Positions 33,987 to 37,150 of a stretch of DNA of 37,150 bases are shown here, piece by piece. The first letter of the stretch is position 1. Each line of letters opens with the position of its first letter. Position numbers and translations under genes: made by a program. This DNA is from a virus, in the IMG/VR virus record IMGVR_UViG_3300009154_002438, positions 1-37,150 of that record, one strand, 5' to 3'. Under the pieces are notes generated by a model, which ran no database searches, was not told the DNA's origin, and saw only the letters and a program-made list of their open reading frames with translations.

Positions 33987-34538
33987 TTAGTTAAGTTCTT
34001 TAAATGCTTCCGGAGCACGTTTAGTAGCAAAATCTTGTTGAGCCTGTGCCAGTTTGGCCTTCTTCAAAAGATTGGCATCACCTGTGGGCAAAGCAACTAG
34101 AACGAACACACGAAAGCGTCCACCTTCTGCGATGCGCTTGATGTCACGTACTTCTACACCAGTAAGGTCAACTTCCTTGCAGTTTGTACGCAGAGCCATT
34201 TCGCTCATTTCAGTGCTGGCAACGGCCGAGTCTGTACGATAGATCTTGGTTTGTTGCGTTGCAGTACCACCTGCCAGCATACAGATCTTGCCATAGGCAT
34301 CTGCTTTGGCTTTGATGTCTGCCATGCTAAAGTCTCCACTTACCGCAGAGCCAGCTTCAAACACTGCACTGTTACTCAATGGAACTTTGGTCATCCAATC
34401 CGGAGCCTTGTCGATAGCACGTTCAACATATCGTTCTTGGCGTTCACGTTCTTGATCAGCACGTTTTTGATACACATCAGTTGTACCACAAGCGGCTAAG
34501 ACAGCAACAATGGGTAATAGTAATAGAGTCTTTTTCAT
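33987..34538 (-). CDS. LPP20-like lipoprotein
   Basis: A 183-residue lipoprotein. MKKTLLLLPIVAVLAAC gives a textbook signal peptide with lipobox LAAC and lipidated C17. A charged coil (QERERQERYVERAIDK) follows, then a domain beginning APDWMTKVP that matches LPP20/LpoA-type outer-membrane lipoproteins, including AKADAYGKICML and VEVRDIKR. Its start overlaps the entericidin-like gene stop (ATGA). Its role in infection is unknown; it may change the host outer membrane or take part in exclusion or lysis. Confidence 0.82.
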   Translation of the reverse strand: MKKTLLLLPIVAVLAACGTTDVYQKRADQERERQERYVERAIDKAPDWMTKVPLSNSAVFEAGSAVSGDFSMADIKAKADAYGKICMLAGGTATQQTKIYRTDSAVASTEMSEMALRTNCKEVDLTGVEVRDIKRIAEGGRFRVFVLVALPTGDANLLKKAKLAQAQQDFATKRAPEAFKELN

Positions 34539-34684
34539 TTCATTTTTTCCTTAGTCCATTCGGCAGTTGACGAAATGTCTTTGCCAATACCTGAAACTGT
34601 GCTACAACCACTGAGTAGGAACAGCATCAAGAATGTCATAATGATAACTGTCCACATGATATTTTTGATTCTGTATTGGTTCAT
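34535..34684 (-). CDS. Entericidin-like small lipoprotein
   Basis: A 49-residue protein. A hydrophobic signal (residues 11-24) ends in the lipobox LLSGC, with lipidated C27. The mature part CSTVSGIGKDISSTAEW is characteristic of the entericidin family (C-x-T-V-x-G-x-GKD). Entericidins are host-encoded membrane lipoproteins, one toxic and one protective. Here it overlaps the genes on both sides as ATGA. It could aid lysis or alter the envelope. It is shorter than the usual ORF cutoff. Confidence 0.78.
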   Translation of the reverse strand: MNQYRIKNIMWTVIIMTFLMLFLLSGCSTVSGIGKDISSTAEWTKEKMK

Positions 34685-34809
34685 TTTGCCAACTCCACTG
34701 ATTGTGTTTTAACTGTGTCTACGCCTTTGTCCAGCATGCGAGCAACACCGCCAAACCCAACTGTAAAGAAAATACCGCCTGCGATAAAAACCACAATGTA
34801 CTTCAACAT
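34681..34809 (-). CDS. 42-residue single-span membrane peptide
   Basis: MLKYIVVFIAGGIFFTVGFGG is one membrane span with glycine spacing, followed by a short soluble tail (ARMLDKGVDTVKTQS). AAAGG lies about 7 nt before the ATG. The stop overlaps the entericidin-like ATG. It is the first gene behind the consensus promoter at 34848-34876. Its function is unknown. Confidence 0.7.
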   Translation of the reverse strand: MLKYIVVFIAGGIFFTVGFGGVARMLDKGVDTVKTQSVELAK

Positions 34810-34847
34810 ATTAAACCTTTCTGTGTGTGTTTGTTGAACATGTTACT

Positions 34848-34876
34848 ATTATACAGCAGTTAGACTGGAATGTCAA
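34848..34876 (-). promoter_or_regulatory. Consensus sigma70-type promoter for the envelope/proteostasis operon
   Basis: The minus strand reads TTGACA (34871-34876), 17 bp, TATAAT (34848-34853). The TGA inside the -35 box is the stop codon of the lipoprotein gene upstream, as at 18651. It drives genes 34809 to 31048. Confidence 0.88.
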
Positions 34877-35277
34877 CCTCGATCTTTAATAACACAATCG
34901 ATTTTGGCTTCACTCTTGAATTCACCACCCAATCCCAGCAATAGATTCTCTCTTGCCTTTTGTTTGGCATAGTAGCAGATACTGGCCATTTGTTCAAGTC
35001 CCTTTTCGGTTTCGTCCAAATGATGCACAACACCATTGACTTCTATATCAAAATGCACAGTGCATGAGTTTTCCCAACCGTTGGCTACTTCTTCTTTGGT
35101 TAAGTTTGTGATGTTGCCAACTCGGTGTTGAGTAACCAAACGAGTGCTGGTATCTATAACGCAACCTTGCGGCTTGTCTACCCGTGCTTCTTGAATGGGC
35201 TCTGCTGTAGCCACAGGAATGGGCGAGTTATTGCAACCCGCCAGCAAGATAACCAAAAGTGCAGGTAAAAGTTTCAT
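34873..35277 (-). CDS. Lipoprotein of unknown function
   Basis: A 134-residue lipoprotein with signal peptide MKLLPALLVILLAGC (lipobox LAGC, C15). The mature part has four more cysteines (near 39, 72, 100 and 127) and no recognised family. It may form disulphides in the periplasm. Its start overlaps the gene upstream by 4 nt. Its stop codon lies in the -35 box of the next promoter. Confidence 0.7.
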   Translation of the reverse strand: MKLLPALLVILLAGCNNSPIPVATAEPIQEARVDKPQGCVIDTSTRLVTQHRVGNITNLTKEEVANGWENSCTVHFDIEVNGVVHHLDETEKGLEQMASICYYAKQKARENLLLGLGGEFKSEAKIDCVIKDRG

Positions 35278-35714
35278 TGGTATTTGTCATTAAGTTCTAC
35301 ATTAGTGAGGCCTGCCACTGTTTGGAATTTATCCCAAGCGGTCTTTGCGGCAGGATTGTTTGCCAATTCACTGCTGGGCAACACAGCTTCTAGCCAAATT
35401 TCTGGACGGCGTTTTGGGTGTGCGCCAAACTTACGGGGCTGATGCATCTTGCCAGACTCCCAAAGTTCAATGCTGACACTACGGAATTGATCCTCGTCGT
35501 GGTAACCTGCCCATTCTGGATTGGATTGGCTAAAGAAGCCGCTACTGTAAGCATTGTCAGTACCGCCACCGTATCCAATCCAAATGCCCGACCATTGTTC
35601 GTCATCGTGCGGATCAAAATCCGTACGAGTAATTAAGACTAGCACATCGTCGATGTCTACCTTGCCGTCTACAATATCTCGAACACAACGACTATAACTT
35701 AGTCCGATTTTCAT
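35274..35714 (-). CDS. Conserved phage protein of unknown function
   Basis: A 146-residue soluble acidic protein beginning MKIGLSYSRCVRDIVDGKVD, with FDPHDDEQWSGIWIGYGGG and PRKFGAHPKRRPEIWLE further on. I recall near-identical N-termini in other aquatic phages, but no function is known. It is coupled by ATGA overlaps to the SGNH hydrolase and lipoprotein genes. Confidence 0.75.
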   Translation of the reverse strand: MKIGLSYSRCVRDIVDGKVDIDDVLVLITRTDFDPHDDEQWSGIWIGYGGGTDNAYSSGFFSQSNPEWAGYHDEDQFRSVSIELWESGKMHQPRKFGAHPKRRPEIWLEAVLPSSELANNPAAKTAWDKFQTVAGLTNVELNDKYQ

Positions 35715-36112
35715 TTTGATGCCTCTGCAATTTCTTTATAACCTGCCCAACTTGGATGAACGTTGTCTGCTTGCATACGTTCAGTTTTAAGTACGGTATC
35801 GTGATATTCATTTGCGATTCGCCAAATAGCATCACGCTGTACTGGAAACTTGTTACTGGGCATAACCCAGTAAACTCGATCAGCTTTGGTCAGCTGTCTA
35901 ATAGTGCGTAACTCTTGTTCAGTTTTAATATACTGATGATCATTTGAGCCAAGCGATATGATCACATGGCTAGCAATCAGCGGAGTATTTTGGATATTCT
36001 TATCCAACCACTGCTTAGAATTGATTCCACCTTTAACATAGGCTACACATTCTTTGCGAATGTTGGCAACGCCAACTCCAATACTATCTCCTACAATTAA
36101 ACAGTCAAACAT
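35711..36112 (-). CDS. SGNH/GDSL-type hydrolase
   Basis: A 133-residue minimal SGNH hydrolase. Block I GDS (S10, VGDSIGVG), block III GSND (SLGSNDH at 54-59) and block V D116-x2-H119 (ADNVHPSWAGY) give the Ser-His-Asp active site. Family members are esterases or lipases, including O-antigen and sialate deacetylases. At 133 residues it is small for the family (about 180-230). It may act on host surface glycans or on a phage-made sugar. It overlaps the glycosylase gene by 8 nt. Confidence 0.8.
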   Translation of the reverse strand: MFDCLIVGDSIGVGVANIRKECVAYVKGGINSKQWLDKNIQNTPLIASHVIISLGSNDHQYIKTEQELRTIRQLTKADRVYWVMPSNKFPVQRDAIWRIANEYHDTVLKTERMQADNVHPSWAGYKEIAEASK

Positions 36113-36515
36113 TTACTTCCTCCCGTAGATAACGGACAAGCTCTTTGTCTTTGGGCTCGACCGCATAGTTGCGTTTAAAAAATATTTCATAACTGTCACT
36201 GCCGTACTTGCCAATGCCATACAACATTGTAGCATCTTCTCCGTCCCAAGTCAAGTAATCTCGACTCATTCCAATCAATCTTTGATAACGCACATTCAGC
36301 ATGCCCAAAGGAGCCAAAATCGTTTTGACAAAGTCCTCGTCAGCGTTGAGCAAGGCCTGCGGGGTAGGAAACCAATAAAGGAATTCTGGTAAGGTCATCT
36401 TGACTGGTTTGCGACCAGTTTGGTTAAGCATGATGACACCCACCATATGTTCCCAGGCATTGTTGATCTGTTGTTGCACCATCAGATCGTCACGAAGAGG
36501 TTCAAAGAACTTCAT
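36105..36515 (-). CDS. MBD4-like HhH-GPD DNA glycosylase
   Basis: A 136-residue helix-hairpin-helix DNA glycosylase. WEHMVGVIMLNQTG, FPTPQALL, APLGMLNVRYQRL and LYGIGKYGSDSYEIF (hairpin G100-x-G102) followed by catalytic D123 in EPKDKEL match the catalytic domain of eukaryotic MBD4, which removes T or U from mispairs with G. No C-terminal Fe-S cysteines are present, as in MBD4 and unlike MutY/Nth. It could fix deaminated bases in phage DNA. It overlaps the SGNH gene by 8 nt and the coiled-coil peptide gene by 4 nt. Confidence 0.82.
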   Translation of the reverse strand: MKFFEPLRDDLMVQQQINNAWEHMVGVIMLNQTGRKPVKMTLPEFLYWFPTPQALLNADEDFVKTILAPLGMLNVRYQRLIGMSRDYLTWDGEDATMLYGIGKYGSDSYEIFFKRNYAVEPKDKELVRYLREEVNV

Positions 36516-36685
36516 TCTGATTTGGATGCGTTCTCTAATCCAGACACTCGAGCCTGCAACTGTACAATGCCTTCCTCTAATTTCTCAATATGGGAAGCCA
36601 CTTGTTCCATAAACTCGGCTGTGTTTTTGCCAGTGGTTCGTAGCATTTCTGCAACGGTTACTGTGTTTTTAAGTTCTTCAGTCAT
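36512..36685 (-). CDS. 57-residue coiled-coil protein
   Basis: Starts at the ATG at 36685, right after the metallophosphoesterase stop, and overlaps the glycosylase start as ATGA. Residues about 24-53 form heptads (FMEQVASHIEKLEEGIVQL) typical of a coiled coil. Function unknown. Confidence 0.65.
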   Translation of the reverse strand: MTEELKNTVTVAEMLRTTGKNTAEFMEQVASHIEKLEEGIVQLQARVSGLENASKSE

Positions 36686-37150
36686 TTAAATCTCCAATAA
36701 AATGTTAGGGTTCCAGCCAGTGTCTTCACTGTAGCCTGGACTTTCGTAACCACGTGGGTTACATACAACTCTTGTTTCACCGATTTGATAATCAAACGGA
36801 TGATGCGTGTGACCATGTGTCCACAATTTAATCTGTGGGTGATCTAAAATGAACTCACTCAAGTCGCTGTGATATCCACCGTTCATCAAAGTTTCGTGAG
36901 CATACATTGGGTGTACACTTTGGAAACTGGGACTATGATGTCCCACCACAACGCACTTCTTGTCCTTGTGTTCTTGGATAATGTGCTTGATGTAAGCCAA
37001 AGTTTTGTCGTGGCGGATAGCCACATCCAACGCACTCATAGTAGCATAACTTCTAAAGTCGTTGCGGATGATACGGAAGTCGTTCATCATACCTTCAATG
37101 GCATGCATGGTCAGCGGATCACGCCGGTTCATGTTGGTCCAAAGTGTTCC
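36686..37150 (-). CDS. Calcineurin-like metallophosphoesterase (5' end outside window)
   Basis: At least 154 residues are visible. The frame continues upstream past the ATG at 37132 to the right edge (GTLWTNMNRRDP), so the true start is outside. CVVVGHHSP and LWTHGHTHHPF are the last two metal-binding blocks of the metallophosphoesterase fold, and the earlier D-x-H and GD blocks must lie beyond 37150. VVCNPRGY is typical of small phage and bacterial members. The substrate is unknown (phosphodiesters or nucleotides). Confidence 0.88.
   Translation of the reverse strand, partial: GTLWTNMNRRDPLTMHAIEGMMNDFRIIRNDFRSYATMSALDVAIRHDKTLAYIKHIIQEHKDKKCVVVGHHSPSFQSVHPMYAHETLMNGGYHSDLSEFILDHPQIKLWTHGHTHHPFDYQIGETRVVCNPRGYESPGYSEDTGWNPNILLEI

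Noticed and set aside
34535-34809. Rz/Rz1-like spanin pair from the 42-residue membrane peptide and the entericidin-like lipoprotein
   Set aside because: The membrane peptide has almost no periplasmic part and the lipoprotein matches entericidin, so a spanin complex bridging both membranes is not supported.
1-37150. tRNA genes, CRISPR arrays, insertion sequences, att sites or replication origin
   Set aside because: No stretch outside coding genes is long enough for most of these, and no direct evidence for any was seen by eye.

Overview
The window looks like part of the genome of a large tailed bacteriophage, probably a T4-like myovirus of a Gram-negative aquatic bacterium. No terminase, portal or capsid gene is present, so this rests on other signs. 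These are giant repetitive virion proteins, gene ends that overlap by a few bases, T4-type late promoter boxes (core TAAATA), and a typical phage mix of DNA repair, ClpP, MazG-like, QueD and metabolic genes. The host cannot be named from the sequence. Nearly every base is coding, and no tRNA, CRISPR array or insertion sequence was seen.

Layout, left to right. (1) 1-10353, minus strand: one uninterrupted frame of 3451 codons that runs off the left edge, a giant tail-fibre or appendage protein. It is easily missed because its stop codon lies outside the window. A HesB/IscA-type Fe-S carrier gene sits just upstream of it. (2) 10.7-13.6 kb: a small C4 zinc protein, an Fe/Mn superoxide dismutase, a histone-H1-like basic peptide, UV damage endonuclease, a small membrane protein and QueD. 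(3) 13.6-17.4 kb: two divergently transcribed, internally duplicated fibre-like proteins. (4) 17.4-18.6 kb: a conserved gene of unknown function with a UUG start and its own sigma70-type promoter. (5) 18.65-30.2 kb: a 13-gene, minus-strand, translationally coupled operon. It starts with DNA ligase and then encodes a radical SAM protein, two paralogous glycosyltransferase-like proteins, an RmlC-like cupin, three SDR sugar-nucleotide epimerase/reductases, a DUF4254-like protein and a split thiamine-diphosphate enzyme (E1-alpha-like and E1-beta-like). This looks like a phage-borne pathway for making and transferring an unusual sugar, and it is the most novel part of the window. (6) 30.3-34.8 kb: a HExxH metalloprotein; then an operon with ClpP, peroxiredoxin, a MazG-like pyrophosphohydrolase, a Bax-inhibitor/YccA-type membrane protein, an LPP20-like lipoprotein, an entericidin-like lipoprotein and a 42-residue membrane peptide. 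(7) 34.9-37.15 kb: another lipoprotein, an SGNH hydrolase, an MBD4-like DNA glycosylase, a coiled-coil peptide and a metallophosphoesterase that runs off the right edge.

Regulation can be read directly. Four near-perfect sigma70-type promoters (TTGACA/TTGACC, 16-17 bp, TATAAT) lead the metabolic and host-interaction operons. Eight late-type boxes lead structural genes, the Fe-S carrier, the dismutase and some others. The late boxes fall into two classes. Five lie 17-20 nt before the start codon, four of these with a clear Shine-Dalgarno. Three lie exactly 5 nt before an ATG that has no Shine-Dalgarno, which would give leaderless mRNAs.
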